Positions 10,894 through 21,373 of a stretch of DNA of 64,000 nt are shown here, piece after piece; the first letter of the stretch is position 1, and each line of letters starts with the position of its first letter. The stretch lies in contig CM035430.1 in the NCBI GenBank assembly GCA_020310875.1, positions 104,652,431-104,716,430 on the forward strand, given 5' to 3'. The notes below the pieces were generated by a model, which saw nothing but the letters and a program-made list of their open reading frames with translations, was not told the origin of the DNA and searched no databases. Origin of the DNA: Ceratopteris richardii (lineage: Eukaryota > Streptophyta > Polypodiopsida > Polypodiales > Pteridaceae). The position numbers were made by a program, and so were the translations under genes.

Positions 10894-11679
10894 TGTTGGA
10901 GGATAAACACTCCTATGTGCACAACAAAAGCAAATGAACCCTCCTAGGATCCTGAAATTTTTCAAACATAGGCTCTGTATTTTCTGAGTTTCTCTAAGTA
11001 TATGCAGAGACTGAAAATGAAATTTTGCAGGCATAAACTAGACTTTAAGAGCTTTCAAATGAGAGTAAAATCACTCCATTTAGATACTGGATGATGCCTC
11101 AAAGAGCTGCAACAAAACAGACAACTTGATCTCTCCATAGAGTATGAGCTAACTAGACAGACACTGTTCTCGACATTTCTCTGCACATGTGCAGGCACTG
11201 AACCTGAGACTTATACCAGACAAAGTAGAACTTATAGGCTTTCCAACAAGACAAAAATCATTGAAAATGGATTCCGGCTGAAGGAGAAACAACAATTACT
11301 AGACCGGGGGGTCTGCCAAAAACATCTAGATAGATAGAGTGTGTAAAAGTGAAATTTCTGCAAAATATGCAGAGACCAGCTAGTAGGGGGTGTGCTTAAG
11401 CAAGGGGGCAGCTTGGGCACGTATTTCCACGACTCTAAGTCATAATACAACTCATTAGAGGTTTTAAAGACCTCATACTAACCTCTTTAACCAATCAAAA
11501 GCATATACATGTCAAAACATCAAGAGGTGAGCTAAATCTTCTCTAATCAAATTCTTTCCATTATGGGCATGATTTGATGCCTCCAACTCGTGGAAATCAG
11601 CCTCCTTTGATTGTGGATGATGTGGAAGGTTCAATTTGGGGCATGTTCCCACACTCTTGAGCTTGAAAAACTTTCAACA
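10894..11679 (-). repeat. 3' LTR of copia C
   Basis: 786 bases, TGTTGGAGGATAAACAC... to ...CTTTCAACA by plus strand. It aligns along its whole length with the copy at 16192-16991. The purine tract lies directly inside it. Confidence 0.93.
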
Positions 11680-11697
11680 CTCCCCCTCAAGCTCAAG
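11680..11697 (-). other. Polypurine tract of copia C
   Basis: Minus-strand sequence ending TTGAGGGGGAG, directly abutting the 3' LTR. This is the position of the plus-strand DNA primer. Confidence 0.85.
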
Positions 11698-11714
11698 TCT
11701 TTTCCTTTGTTGCT

Positions 11715-14700
11715 TCAGCCTATGTCTCTTATGTTGATAGCTTCCTTGAATCCTCCGAGCTTTGTACCTTCAAGAAACTTTGTCATCATGTCTGCAACCT
11801 GCATTTTAGTGTTCACATACCTTATATCTAGCTCTTTTGCCATCACCTTTTCTCTAACGAAGTGGTAATGAACCTCTATGTGCTTGCTCCTTGCATGAAA
11901 CATGGGATTGTTAGCTAGATAGATGCTTGAAATGTTGTCTCCATAAAGAGGAAACTCCTGCACTTCCACTTCCAAGTCCTTAAGTAGCTTCTTAAGCCAT
12001 AATAGCTCACATGTAGCCAATGCTAAACCTCTGTACTCAGCCTCTGTGGATGAAAGAGCAACAGTGGGTTGCTTCTTAGAGCTCCAAGAGATCACTTTTG
12101 TACCTATCATGAAAACATAACCCGATGTACTCCTTCGATCATCCTTGCTACCTGCCCAATCAGCATCACTATATCCTTTGACACTTAGATCAGCATCATA
12201 TGAGTAAAATAGACCTTGGTTGATGGTGTGCTTGATGTAACGAAGCACCTTTCTTGCCGCCATAAGATGATCATGAGTAGGTGTATGCAAAAATTGAGAG
12301 AGAACACCTACTACATATGCAAGATCAGGTCTAGTGAATGTCGCATAAATTAATGAACCAATTATGCTTCTATATAGTGTAATATCTTGTATAGCCTCTC
12401 CTTGACCTGCAACCAACTTTGTATTGGGCTCCATGGGCTGAGAAAGTGGCTTACAACCACTCATATCAAACCTGTATAGCACATCCAACAAGTATTTTCT
12501 TTGAATCAAGAAGATGTCATTGTGTGCATAGATTACCTCTATTCCCAAGAAGTATTTTAGTGTTCCAAGATCAGATATCTTGAACTCCTTTCCTAGCTTT
12601 GATTTGATATCTTTAATACCTGCAATATCACTTCCTGTGATGATCAAATCGTCCACATAGATGCATATATATACCGTCTTGTCTCCTTGCTTCTTCATGT
12701 AAAGTGATGGATCTGCAACACTTTCTTTGTATCCACAACTTGATAAATAATCCACTAACCTCTGATTCCAGGCCCTTGGGGCTTGCTTTAGTCCATATAG
12801 TGCTTTCCTTAGCTTGCAAACATGATTTGGGTACCTCATACTAGCAAATCCTTGAGGTTGGCTCATGTAGACTACTTCTTCAAGCTCTCCATTGAGGAAG
12901 GCATTCTTCACATCCAACTGATATAAGCTCCATTTCCTTGATGTGGCCACTGCAATCAAAGTCCTAATTGTTGGCATCTGGGCTACGGGGCTGAAAGTTT
13001 CATCATAATCTATCCCGTAGCTTTGGGAGAAGCCTTTCGCCACCAACCTTGCTTTGTACCTAGCAATGGAACCATCTGAATTTCTTTTAATTTTGTAAAC
13101 CCACTTATTACCTATCACCTTCATGCCTTCTTGAGCTGGTACAAAGCTCCAAGTATGGTTCTCATCAAGTGCTTTGAGCTCTTCCTTCATTGCCGCTTGC
13201 CATTCCTTGCAATCCTTAGCTTCTTCATAACTAGTTGGTTCTTTGTCCTTGATTACCTGAGTCATGTATGCATAATGCTTTGCAATGAAATTATCATATG
13301 TTAACCTTTGTACTGGATATCTTACTCTTGAAGACCTTCTTTCACTTCCTTTTGGTGTGGTTGCCATCTTCTTTCTTTGTTTGGCCACTCCTGGAGTTTG
13401 AACTTCTTCTATCTCTTCATCTTCCAACATGCTCTCGTCCACATAGCTTCCTTCTTCAACTGAAATCTTCTCTTTGCCTTTGACTTTGCTTTCTTCAGAG
13501 CTGGTCTCTCTTTCCCTAAGCCTTCCACTCCATGGTGAGGGTGTCCTTGTGTTGCATGAGTTGCTTGGACCACTCAAATCCATGCTTTCTTGAACTCTAT
13601 CATCATTCTTCAAATCTGTCTCACCTATGTCTTCAACCTGCAATGGACTTGTGCATGCATACCAAGGCTTCAACTCATCAAAGACAACATCCCTACTTAC
13701 CTTCAGCTCGTTGGTGATGGGATTATAGCATTTATACCCCTTTTGTTCCATAGAATATCCCAAAAAAATACACCTTTCAGATTTGGCATCTAACTTTGAC
13801 CTCAACTCTTGAGGTACATGTACATAGCATATACAACCAAAGATTCTAAGATGTGAAATGCAAGGTTTTCTTCCACTCCATGCTTCCTCAGGGGTTAGAT
13901 GATGTATACCTGATGTAGGACATCTATTCATGATGTATGTGGCTGTATATGTAGCCTCTCCCCAATAACAATGCGGCATATTCATTTCATTGAGCATACA
14001 CCTTGCTACCTCTGCTATGTGTCTGTTCTTTCTCTCTGCTACCCCATTTTGTTGAGGGGTATACCTGCATGTAAATTGTCTTTTGATGCCATTGACCTGC
14101 AAAAATTCAGAAAATTCATGGGAGAAGTACTCTCCCCCTCCATCGGATCTCAAAGTTTTGATAAACTTGCCAGATTCCTTCTCCACCTGTGCTTTGAATT
14201 TCTTGAAGTAGTGGAACACATCTGATTTGTTTCTAATGCAATACAACCACACTTTCCTTGAAAACTCATCAATGAAGGTTACAAAATACCTATTTCCAGC
14301 AAGGGATGCTTCTCTTGTTGGACCCCAAACATCCGTGTGAATGAGGTCTAAAACATTTGCACTTACATAGGTACTCTTCTTGAAGGGTAGCCTTGATTGT
14401 TTTCCTTGTTGGCAAGCTACACAAATTTCATGCAACATTTTAGATGTAAAATTTGGTAGGCCTCTTACCAAGCTCCTCCTTTGCATGTCCTTGAGCTTTT
14501 GTAGGTTGATGTGACCTATTCGTTTATGCCATAGATCCAAATCTGCTATCCTCTTGTCTCCATATGTGACATACATTGAATGGTGTGGTTGATTTATGTC
14601 CATTGTGAACATTCTCCCTTGCTTTTTTCCTTTTGCTATGAGCTTGAAACCTGCCCTTGAATCCTCAACAAAACATCCTTTTTCATTGAACCTAACTTGA

Positions 14701-14984
14701 TAGCCTTTTTCTACCATTTGGCCTACCGAAATCAAGTTTTTGGTAATAGTAGGGACATGTAATACCTCTGATAAGCACTTTGCTCTTTGATTTCCTTCCA
14801 AACTGATATCTCCCACATGTTGAATGATATGCTCTGAGTTATCACCTGTTTCCACATGCCCTTGATGCTTTGGAACCTGCAAATTACTAAAAAACTCCTT
14901 TCGACATGACATATGATTGCTACATCCACTGTCTACATACCATACATCTTCACTAGCTTGAGTTGTATCTTCACCATACCTCAT
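11715..14984 (-). CDS. pol: Copia C pol (protease, integrase, RT, RNase H)
   Basis: A 1089-residue open frame with the domains in copia order. The protease motif is WYVDSGCSNHMS (residues about 15-26). The GAG-pre-integrase domain has LDLWHKRIGHINLQKL with a CVACQQGK zinc ligand pair. The integrase core has DVWGPT, FVTFIDEFSRKVWLY, LRSDGGGEYFS and PQQNGVAERKNR. Reverse transcriptase has KWVYKIKRNSDGSI, QLDVKNAFLNGELEEVVYM and the YVDDLIITGSD box. RNase H has GYSDADWAGSKDDRRSTSGY and ALSSTEAEYRGLA. Length and order fit a nearly whole copia pol. It lies directly downstream of gag within the same element. Confidence 0.93.
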   Translation of the reverse strand: MRYGEDTTQASEDVWYVDSGCSNHMSCRKEFFSNLQVPKHQGHVETGDNSEHIIQHVGDISLEGNQRAKCLSEVLHVPTITKNLISVGQMVEKGYQVRFNEKGCFVEDSRAGFKLIAKGKKQGRMFTMDINQPHHSMYVTYGDKRIADLDLWHKRIGHINLQKLKDMQRRSLVRGLPNFTSKMLHEICVACQQGKQSRLPFKKSTYVSANVLDLIHTDVWGPTREASLAGNRYFVTFIDEFSRKVWLYCIRNKSDVFHYFKKFKAQVEKESGKFIKTLRSDGGGEYFSHEFSEFLQVNGIKRQFTCRYTPQQNGVAERKNRHIAEVARCMLNEMNMPHCYWGEATYTATYIMNRCPTSGIHHLTPEEAWSGRKPCISHLRIFGCICYVHVPQELRSKLDAKSERCIFLGYSMEQKGYKCYNPITNELKVSRDVVFDELKPWYACTSPLQVEDIGETDLKNDDRVQESMDLSGPSNSCNTRTPSPWSGRLRERETSSEESKVKGKEKISVEEGSYVDESMLEDEEIEEVQTPGVAKQRKKMATTPKGSERRSSRVRYPVQRLTYDNFIAKHYAYMTQVIKDKEPTSYEEAKDCKEWQAAMKEELKALDENHTWSFVPAQEGMKVIGNKWVYKIKRNSDGSIARYKARLVAKGFSQSYGIDYDETFSPVAQMPTIRTLIAVATSRKWSLYQLDVKNAFLNGELEEVVYMSQPQGFASMRYPNHVCKLRKALYGLKQAPRAWNQRLVDYLSSCGYKESVADPSLYMKKQGDKTVYICIYVDDLIITGSDIAGIKDIKSKLGKEFKISDLGTLKYFLGIEVIYAHNDIFLIQRKYLLDVLYRFDMSGCKPLSQPMEPNTKLVAGQGEAIQDITLYRSIIGSLIYATFTRPDLAYVVGVLSQFLHTPTHDHLMAARKVLRYIKHTINQGLFYSYDADLSVKGYSDADWAGSKDDRRSTSGYVFMIGTKVISWSSKKQPTVALSSTEAEYRGLALATCELLWLKKLLKDLEVEVQEFPLYGDNISSIYLANNPMFHARSKHIEVHYHFVREKVMAKELDIRYVNTKMQVADMMTKFLEGTKLGGFKEAINIRDIG

Positions 14985-15005
14985 GGCAAGTAAATAATCA
15001 TTCCC

Positions 15006-15983
15006 TTAGCTGGATGATGTGTTTGCATAATTACCTTGCCCTCTATAATTGTTGTTGTTGTTGCTTTGATTCCCTTGTCTTTGAGCTCTATGATAGCATT
15101 CATTTGCAAAATGACCGGGCTTACCCCATACAAAGCATCCATTTGAAGTGGCTTGTCCTCTTCCACCAAATCTTGCACCTCTTCCTCTATTTGTGGCTCT
15201 TCCACCTCTTTGAACTGCATTTTCTTGTTGTCCTTGACCTCCTTGGTTGCTTTGATATCTTCCTCTTCCTCTTGAAGCACCTCGGTTGTGTCTTCCTCTT
15301 CCTCTACCTGCATACAACAATTGCCCTTGGATATCCTTGGCGTTATGACCACCAAGGTTCATCTCCTCTGTCACCATGAGAGTGATTAGTTGATCAAAAT
15401 CAGGAAGAGAGTCCCTTACATACACTGAAGTTGTGAAAGCCCTCCATTTTTCATCATCCCTAAGTCCATTTAGGGTGTGGGCGACAAGATCGTCATCATC
15501 TAGGGCACAACCGATTGACCCTAGTGCATCTGCGAGCTCTTTAACCTTTAATATGTAATCATTAGCACCTTGAGAGGGGATTTTCCTAAGATTATTTAGC
15601 TCATTCTTGAGCTGAATTTTTCTAGCTTTTGTGGAGGTTGAATACAATCTCTCCAAGCACTCCCACACCTTCTTTGATGTATCCAAATCTTGAATATGCC
15701 CTACCATAGAGTTGCTAATATGCTGAGATAAAATGAAAATGACCCTTTTGTCCCTTTCATCCCACTCTCTTACTGCTCGTCTCTGATCATTGGTTGGATT
15801 TACCTCATCTATGTAGGGTTTTGGCTCTCCACCACTCAGAAGTCCCCACAAACCTTTCCCCATCAAAAAATTGCTTATTCTAAATCGCCACGGTTGGTAG
15901 TTTCCTTTTTCGAGCTTCTCAATGTGAGCATTGAGATCAGCCATGGTGCCTCCTAACTCTTTTGAACCTCCCCCTTGATGCAA
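15006..15983 (-). CDS. gag: Copia C gag
   Basis: The frame encodes a copia-type gag (UBN2-like): an N-terminal MADLNAHIEKLEKGNYQPWR block, LERLYSTSTKARKIQLKNEL, and ILKVKELADALGSIG. The C-terminal part is Gly/Arg-rich with RGRGR repeats and a zinc-knuckle-like segment, GHFANECYHRAQRQ. About 325 residues, usual for copia gag. The ATG at 15983 is in the frame; a second, 14 codons on (MADLNAH), is the more typical start. Gag assembles particles in the cytoplasm. The element is treated as a fossil. Confidence 0.88.
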   Translation of the reverse strand: MHQGGGSKELGGTMADLNAHIEKLEKGNYQPWRFRISNFLMGKGLWGLLSGGEPKPYIDEVNPTNDQRRAVREWDERDKRVIFILSQHISNSMVGHIQDLDTSKKVWECLERLYSTSTKARKIQLKNELNNLRKIPSQGANDYILKVKELADALGSIGCALDDDDLVAHTLNGLRDDEKWRAFTTSVYVRDSLPDFDQLITLMVTEEMNLGGHNAKDIQGQLLYAGRGRGRHNRGASRGRGRYQSNQGGQGQQENAVQRGGRATNRGRGARFGGRGQATSNGCFVWGKPGHFANECYHRAQRQGNQSNNNNNYRGQGNYANTSSS

Positions 15984-16178
15984 TGAAGTTGAAAAGGATG
16001 GCTTTTACCTCAAAAAATAGAGCTACTCCTCTTGATGAAGCTTCGTCTTTGATTTGATGATGTATTTGCTTCCCCTTGTTGTTGACGTGCCCGTTCTTTG
16101 CTTCCTTCCTTCAAACTTTGATGAAGTCTTTACTTCACTTCAGTAGCTCCTTCTTCTCTCTTTGATACTCCACTTATA

Positions 16179-16190
16179 GCTCTGATACCA
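16179..16190 (-). other. Primer-binding site of copia C
   Basis: Minus-strand TGGTATCAGAGC, complementary to the 3' end of initiator Met-tRNA, the usual primer of plant copia elements. Confidence 0.9.
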
Positions 16191-16191
16191 A

Positions 16192-16991
16192 TGTTGGAGG
16201 ATAAACACTCCTATGTGCACAACAAAAGCAAATGAACCCTCCTAGGATCCTGAAATTTTTCAGACATAGGCTCTGTATTTTCTGAGTTTCTCTGAGTATA
16301 TGCAGAGATTGAAAATGAAATTTTGCAGGCATAAACTAGACTTTAAGCGCTTTCAAATGAGAGTAAAATCACTCCATTTGGATACTAGATGATGCCTCAA
16401 CCAGCTGCAACAAAACAGACAACTTGATCTCTCCATAGAGTATGAGCTAACTAGACAGACACTATTCTGGACATTTCTTTGCACATGTGCAGGCACTGAA
16501 CCTGAGACTTATACCAGACAAAGTAGAACTTATAAGCTTTTCAACAAGACAAAAATCATTGAAAATGGATTCCAGATGAAGGAGAAACAACAATTACAAG
16601 ACCGGGGGGTCTGCCAAAAACATCTAGATAGATAGAGTGTGTAAAAGTGAAATTTCTGCAAAATATGCAAAGACCAGCTAGTAGGGGGTGTGCTTAAGCA
16701 AGGGGGCAGCTTGGGCACGTATTTCCACGAGTCTAAGTCATAATACAACTCATTAGAGGTTTTAAAGACCTCATACTAACCTCTTTAACCAATCAAAAGC
16801 ATATACATGTCAAAAGTGAGGTCCAATCACATCAAGAGGTGAGCTAAATCTTCTCTAATCAAATTCTTTCCATTATGGGCATGATTTGATGCCTCCAACT
16901 CATGGAAATCAGCCTCCTTTGATTGTGGATGATGTGGAAGGTTCAATTTGGGGCATGTTCCCACACTCTTGAGCTTGAAAAACTTTCAACA
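16192..16991 (-). repeat. 5' LTR of copia C
   Basis: 800 bases, about 97.6% identical to the copy at 10894-11679. It has 14 bases more near 16816-16830. It is followed on the minus strand by one spacer base and the primer-binding site. Confidence 0.93.
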
Positions 16992-18799
16992 ACTATTCCC
17001 CTAGTGCACAAATGAGAGGGATGATCACCTCCACAATGCATACAACTTCTAAGCATGGGCACTCTCATTGGGTTGTTGGGGTAGTTCCTCTGTCCTTGGA
17101 CGTTCAGCTTCTTTGCTACTAGGTCGGCTATTTCCTCAACATTGTTCTTAGGGTTTGATGTGCTGCTGGCTGAATCTTCACTTTTCACGCTACCTTGAGG
17201 TATTTTCGGATCCTCAACTAGATTGTCCTCTAGGTCAATACATTCTTTCATGCATTCTTGCAAGGTTTGAACTCTCTTCACGTACACCAGAGATCTTAAT
17301 GATCCATTCAATAATCCTTCCAAAAATAATGACACCATTTTGTTTTGGGTGGGCCTCTCTTCCACGGGGCACCTATCCACATATTGTTTGAATCTTCTTG
17401 CTGCCAATCTCACTGATTCTGTTGGAGCTTGCTTAAAGCTATGGATCAATGAGGAAGAATTATTTTTAATTCCAGATTTAGTGAATTCTTCAATCATTTC
17501 TTGATAGACTTGTTCCATATTTTGAAAATTATTAGGATCTAGTGGCTGGAACCAAGCTAAAGACGTTTCTGTCAGAGTTAGACCAAATAATTCATATTGG
17601 ATCAAAAAATCTTCTACTTGTTCGGCTCTAATTACTTGCTTGAATTCAGCTATATGATTGTAAGGTTCACTAGATCCATCATAGTGATTTCTCATGCATT
17701 TGGCCACTTGAATTGGCCTTAATCTTCTTCCTCCTTCAGGTGGTCTAGGCATCACAGGGAAAACTGGTCTTCCAATGGGTATACCAGGTCCTCTTGCTAC
17801 AGGTGGTCTAACTGGGGCAGGAATTCCATTCCATGGGTCAACAGGTGGCTGAGGCCGATAATTAGGATTATTTGCAGGCATAGCAAACTGTACATGTGAT
17901 CGAACTGGGATTTGTGTTTGTTGTGTTTGTCCTGACTGTTGGAATGAATTATTCTGAGATGTTCCATGTGGGTTTTGTGACGTAGTGGCTTGATTCCTAG
18001 GGGGAAACACAGAAATATTCTGATACTTTAATTCGGCTCTTTCCAACTCTGTTAAGGGCCAATACCTCCTCTGGTTTTTGTCCAAATATGTGATGATGGT
18101 GGGGAAGTCAGGATCTTGTAACTCATAAACAGTCACTAGGTTAGGGGCTGCTTCCCATAATGAAGAGTGGGCTCTAAGGAGATGCTCCATTCCATTAATC
18201 AAATACACATCCATTAAGGAGTCATCTTGGGGAATCAGGTCTCCTCTCCAAACCCTAACAACAGTAGATCTCCCTCTAGGTGTGGTCACTCGCTCTTCAT
18301 TTCCTTCACCATTAGGGTTATGAGCATTGTTTTCTTCCCCAAGTTCATTAATGTTTTCAGGGTGTTCGGTAACCACATACTGGATGTCCCTTTTATCCAT
18401 ATAAAATCCTCCCGCATACTTGACTGCTGGTCTAGCCACTATGTACGCCTCTGAAGCCTTTTTCAGTCTAACCACTGATCTGTTTAGCCCATCTAAGTAG
18501 ATAGGTATATCATTTTGGTTGGTGTTCACATATTCCAAAGATGTCCTATATTCTCCCTCAATAATTGACATCATGCCAATCATTGGTACAATGTTTTGCA
18601 TATCCTCTGAAGCCATAGGAATTTCTTCTTCTGACTCACTAGAGGTTTCAGAATAATGTGAATGGCTACTTGGCTCGGCTACACTACCTACAGAAGAGAT
18701 TACACTTCTTCGGCTTCCTAGAGTTCTCCCAGATCTTAGGTTCATCCACTTTAAAGTTCTATTTAACCTTGCCAACCCCCAACTTCTAGAGTTCTTCAC
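16992..18799 (-). pseudogene. gag: Element B proximal gag
   Basis: From the start at 18799 the frame runs through a basic N-terminus and the central retrotransposon gag domain. Visible motifs are QVAKCMRNHYDGSSEPYNH, VEDFLIQYELFGLTLT, SSLIHSFKQ and RRFKQYVDRCPVEERPTQ, each with a close counterpart in gag of element E. It ends in a zinc knuckle CMHCGGDHPSHLC near 17003-17045, just before the copia C insertion. Gag of this class forms the virus-like particle and binds genomic RNA. This piece is open as far as the insertion; the element as a whole is a fossil. Confidence 0.85.
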
Positions 18800-18839
18800 T
18801 CAAGGTCAGAATCCTAGAAAAATTTGGCTGGAAAAGGAC

Positions 18840-19580
18840 TCACCATGAAATCTCAAGTCACGATACTTGACCTCCAAAAAATTTCACGATACTCGACCTT
18901 TAACTCAGACGATACATGATATCTACCCAAGACGATACACGATACTTCAAGGGAGACGATACTCGATACTTGGATAAAGACGATACCTGATACTCAGTAG
19001 ACATGATACACGACACTTGAGTTAACACGATACACGATCTCTGTGAAGTATCGCGATCGGTCAAACGTGATACACGATCTCTGTGAAGTATCACGATCAG
19101 TCAAACGCGATACACGATCTCTGTGAAGTATCGCGATCGGTCAAACGCGATACACGATCTCTGTGAAGTATCACGATCGGTCAAACACGATACACGATCG
19201 TTGAAGAAGTCGATACACGATACTTGAGCAAACGCGATATTCGATACATGATACTTGAGCAAACACGATACTTGCTACTTGAGCAAACACGATACTTGCT
19301 ACTTGAGCAAACAACTCGACACTTGAGCAAACGTGATACTCGATACTTGAGCAAACGCTATACACGATATACTACTTGTGAAGTATCGCAATCAGGCAAT
19401 CACGATACCCGATACTTGAAAAAACGCGATACTCGATACACGATACTTGTGAAGTATCGCAATCAGGCAATCACGATACACGATATTTGTGCAATATCGC
19501 GATACTCGACCATAGGAGACCATGATACTTGTCACGTATCGTGATACTCGACCACGGGAGAACACGATACTTGGCACTTT
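18840..19580. repeat. Hairpin-rich tandem array in the leader of element B
   Basis: The array is built from variants of CGATAC and its complement GTATCG. The clearest block (about 19020-19195) has four copies of a 40-base unit. In its best form the unit bears perfect 8-base inverted arms, CGCGATAC and GTATCGCG, around a 14-base loop. A second block (about 19245-19320) repeats a 24-base unit containing GAGCAAACACGATACTTGCT. The palindrome ATCGCGAT recurs. The array lies between the primer site and gag, the position of packaging and dimerisation signals in LTR elements. Function is not known. Confidence 0.85.
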
Positions 19581-20202
19581 TTAACTTTTTGCAAGTGTTT
19601 TTTTGGATTTTAATTTCATACACATGTGCCTAGAGTGCATCTACTCTCCCTTTTTAGCCTGAATCAGAAATTTTCTTCTTTTCTACCCCTGTATGATTAA
19701 CACGATACTTCACGCAGATTGTTTTTTTCTAAAATGCTGAATTTAGGTGGCAAGAATGAGTGAATGAAGAGTGTGCTCACCTCGGCTACTCTCTCTCAAC
19801 CCTTTAACAACTCTAACTAGCTCTGCGCAGCTCCACAAGCTCGGATCTAGCCCACGATACTCGACACCACCTCTCACGATACTTGTTTAAAAGACAAGTG
19901 ACTTACAGAATGGCATTTTTTTAGCTTTTATACTTTTGAATTTTCCTACTCACTAAAAAAGAAGAACAACAAGACAATGACTGAAAGCTACTCTAATTAC
20001 TTAACCTACTCCCTTACTCCTCCTACTCTACTCACTCCACTCACTTCCCTAGACTAATAACTCACTACACACACTTCAAGAGTGAGAAGTAGTAAGTGCA
20101 GATAAAAGTGACTTACCAAAGAAGAGAAAATCACTACTCCTCCTCTCGCTTCAATGCAAAAAGCTACTTACCATCACACGAATGCCTCGATTTGATTCGA
20201 CA
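19581..20202. other. Rest of element B leader, no gene seen
   Basis: AT-rich leader between the tandem array and the primer-binding site. It contains a few isolated CGATACT motifs like those of the array and a pyrimidine-rich CTACTC stretch near 19990-20040. No coding signal recognised. Confidence 0.6.
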
Positions 20203-20221
20203 CTCCCCGGTAACGGTGCCA
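20203..20221 (-). other. Primer-binding site of element B (Athila/Tat type)
   Basis: The minus strand reads TGGCACCGTTACCGGGGAG, five T bases after the LTR end. This differs at two inner positions from TGGCGCCGTTGCCGGGGA, the primer site usual in Athila/Tat gypsy elements and commonly assigned to tRNA-Asp. Confidence 0.75.
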
Positions 20222-20226
20222 AAAAA

Positions 20227-21118
20227 TGTGTGTACCTAAGAACCAACTGGGACTTGTGGAGAAAGAGACTATACCTCAATCCCCCTCAAGTGCATATAGT
20301 GGGGATTCACGCTTTAATTATCAATCCGATGAGTATCAAAATCTAGCCGAGTGTATGAAGACATGCATTCAAATGACGATCAATGCAAATGAGTTACTCA
20401 AAGAGTGCAACCAAGGCAAAGACTAATCCAAACAAGCTTCAACTGTCAGTCATGGTGTCAAGATACTTGGAACAACAACCAACACTAAATTGAGCTTTTC
20501 TCTCAGCTCCGAACTCCAAATATAGCAAATAGCATATGTGTTTTGAAGCTCTCGAAAAGATGCATCCAATGGTGGTATTTTCACTCAATTCTGACGCTTC
20601 TACTTCAAGTTATGAGCAAAATACTGAGTCTTGGGAATGACCTTACTACACTTCAGCACTTCCTACACTTCACACACACCCTAACCACAACAAACAAAAG
20701 CTTTCATGGATAGACAACACTTCCTAACACTCTTTCCAAGCAACACCCATGCATACAAGCTCACAAAGAAGAAGATACAGAGAGGAGAAGACACAAATTC
20801 GAATTTCTATGCTCTTGATTCTCACAATGGCCAAAAGTTTTTACAAAGAGTCACAAATTGACTTATATACTTGTGCCCTAAAAAAGGTCCTTTCACACAA
20901 GAGACCGGCACTTTATTTACTAAAAAACTAATTTCCTACTAATTTACATGGGTAAGCTTCTAATCTTCTGTGGGGATGCATCTAGAGGACTCCTCTAGTG
21001 CATTTACATCGGAAAATATATTACAAGAATGGTTGTAATACAAAAATAAGGTGTCCAAATCGGAAAAATTTTGGGGCCCTTCTTTTTCTCTGCCTTGTGC
21101 TCTCTTTGCTCTGCAACA
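20227..21118 (-). repeat. 5' LTR of element B
   Basis: About 892 bases with termini TGTTGCAGAG (at 21118) and GGTACACACA (ending 20227). A TATA box, minus-strand GTATATAAGTCAATTT, lies at about 20855-20870. The same 16-base core occurs in the 3' LTR of element E. The outer neighbour is copia D LTR sequence, so the expected target duplication copy is CTTAT (21119-21123). The partner LTR is outside the window. Confidence 0.78.
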
Positions 21119-21358
21119 CTTATCTTTCCTCTATGTATATATATATTACTCTATATCTCTCAGCTCTCTTATATACAGTTTTGATCTGGGTTTCAACAAA
21201 CTCGTAATTTTGGAAACTTCTACGCTGTATATTACAGACGTGAATTTGTCCCTTCACTAAGGCTTTGATTTTCCTGAATGCTTTCTTTTGCTTTTCTTTG
21301 TCTTTATTTATCCTTTTATATCTATCTATATGTCAAATTTGTGAGTGATTCTTCAACA
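21119..21358 (-). repeat. 3' LTR of copia D, inner part
   Basis: Aligns with 26235-26474 of the 5' LTR, including the TATA region (CTCTTATATACAG by plus strand) and the terminal TTCTTCAACA. Its left limit is the outer edge of the element B LTR. Confidence 0.85.
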
Positions 21359-21371
21359 GCTCCCCCTCAAT
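21359..21371 (-). other. Polypurine tract of copia D
   Basis: Minus-strand GATTGAGGGGGAGC directly inside the 3' LTR end, similar to the tract of copia C. Confidence 0.7.
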
Positions 21372-21373
21372 CA

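Larger units (their letters stand above)
10894..16991 (-). mobile_element. Element C: full-length Ty1/copia element nested in gag of element B
   Basis: Complete minus-strand copia element of 6098 bases. Both LTRs begin TGTTG and end CAACA by plus-strand reading. It has a TGGTATCAGAGC primer site beside the 5' LTR and a purine tract beside the 3' LTR, with flanking duplications ACTAT at 10889-10893 and 16992-16996. By-eye comparison gives about 19 substitutions over about 785 aligned LTR positions plus one 14-base length difference. It is thus the youngest insertion that can be dated here: about 1 My at a rate of 1.3e-8 per site per year, older if this lineage evolves slowly. Coding part is nearly whole, about one or two breaks. 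Confidence 0.95.
16992..21118 (-). mobile_element. Element B (right piece): proximal gag, leader and 5' LTR
   Basis: Continuation of element B on the other side of copia C; the second ACTAT copy is 16992-16996. It carries proximal gag (to 18799), a long leader with a hairpin-rich tandem array (about 18840-19580), the primer-binding site (20203-20221) and the 5' LTR (20227-21118). The 5' LTR abuts a copia D LTR fragment, which shows that B inserted into the 3' LTR of D. Confidence 0.88.

Noticed and set aside
11232-11450. 72-codon minus-strand frame repeated at 16530-16748
   Set aside because: The two copies lie at equivalent places in the LTRs of copia C. Being found twice reflects the LTR duplication, not a gene.
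18900-19577. Short frames on both strands within the CGATAC-rich array
   Set aside because: By-products of the tandem repeat in the leader of element B.
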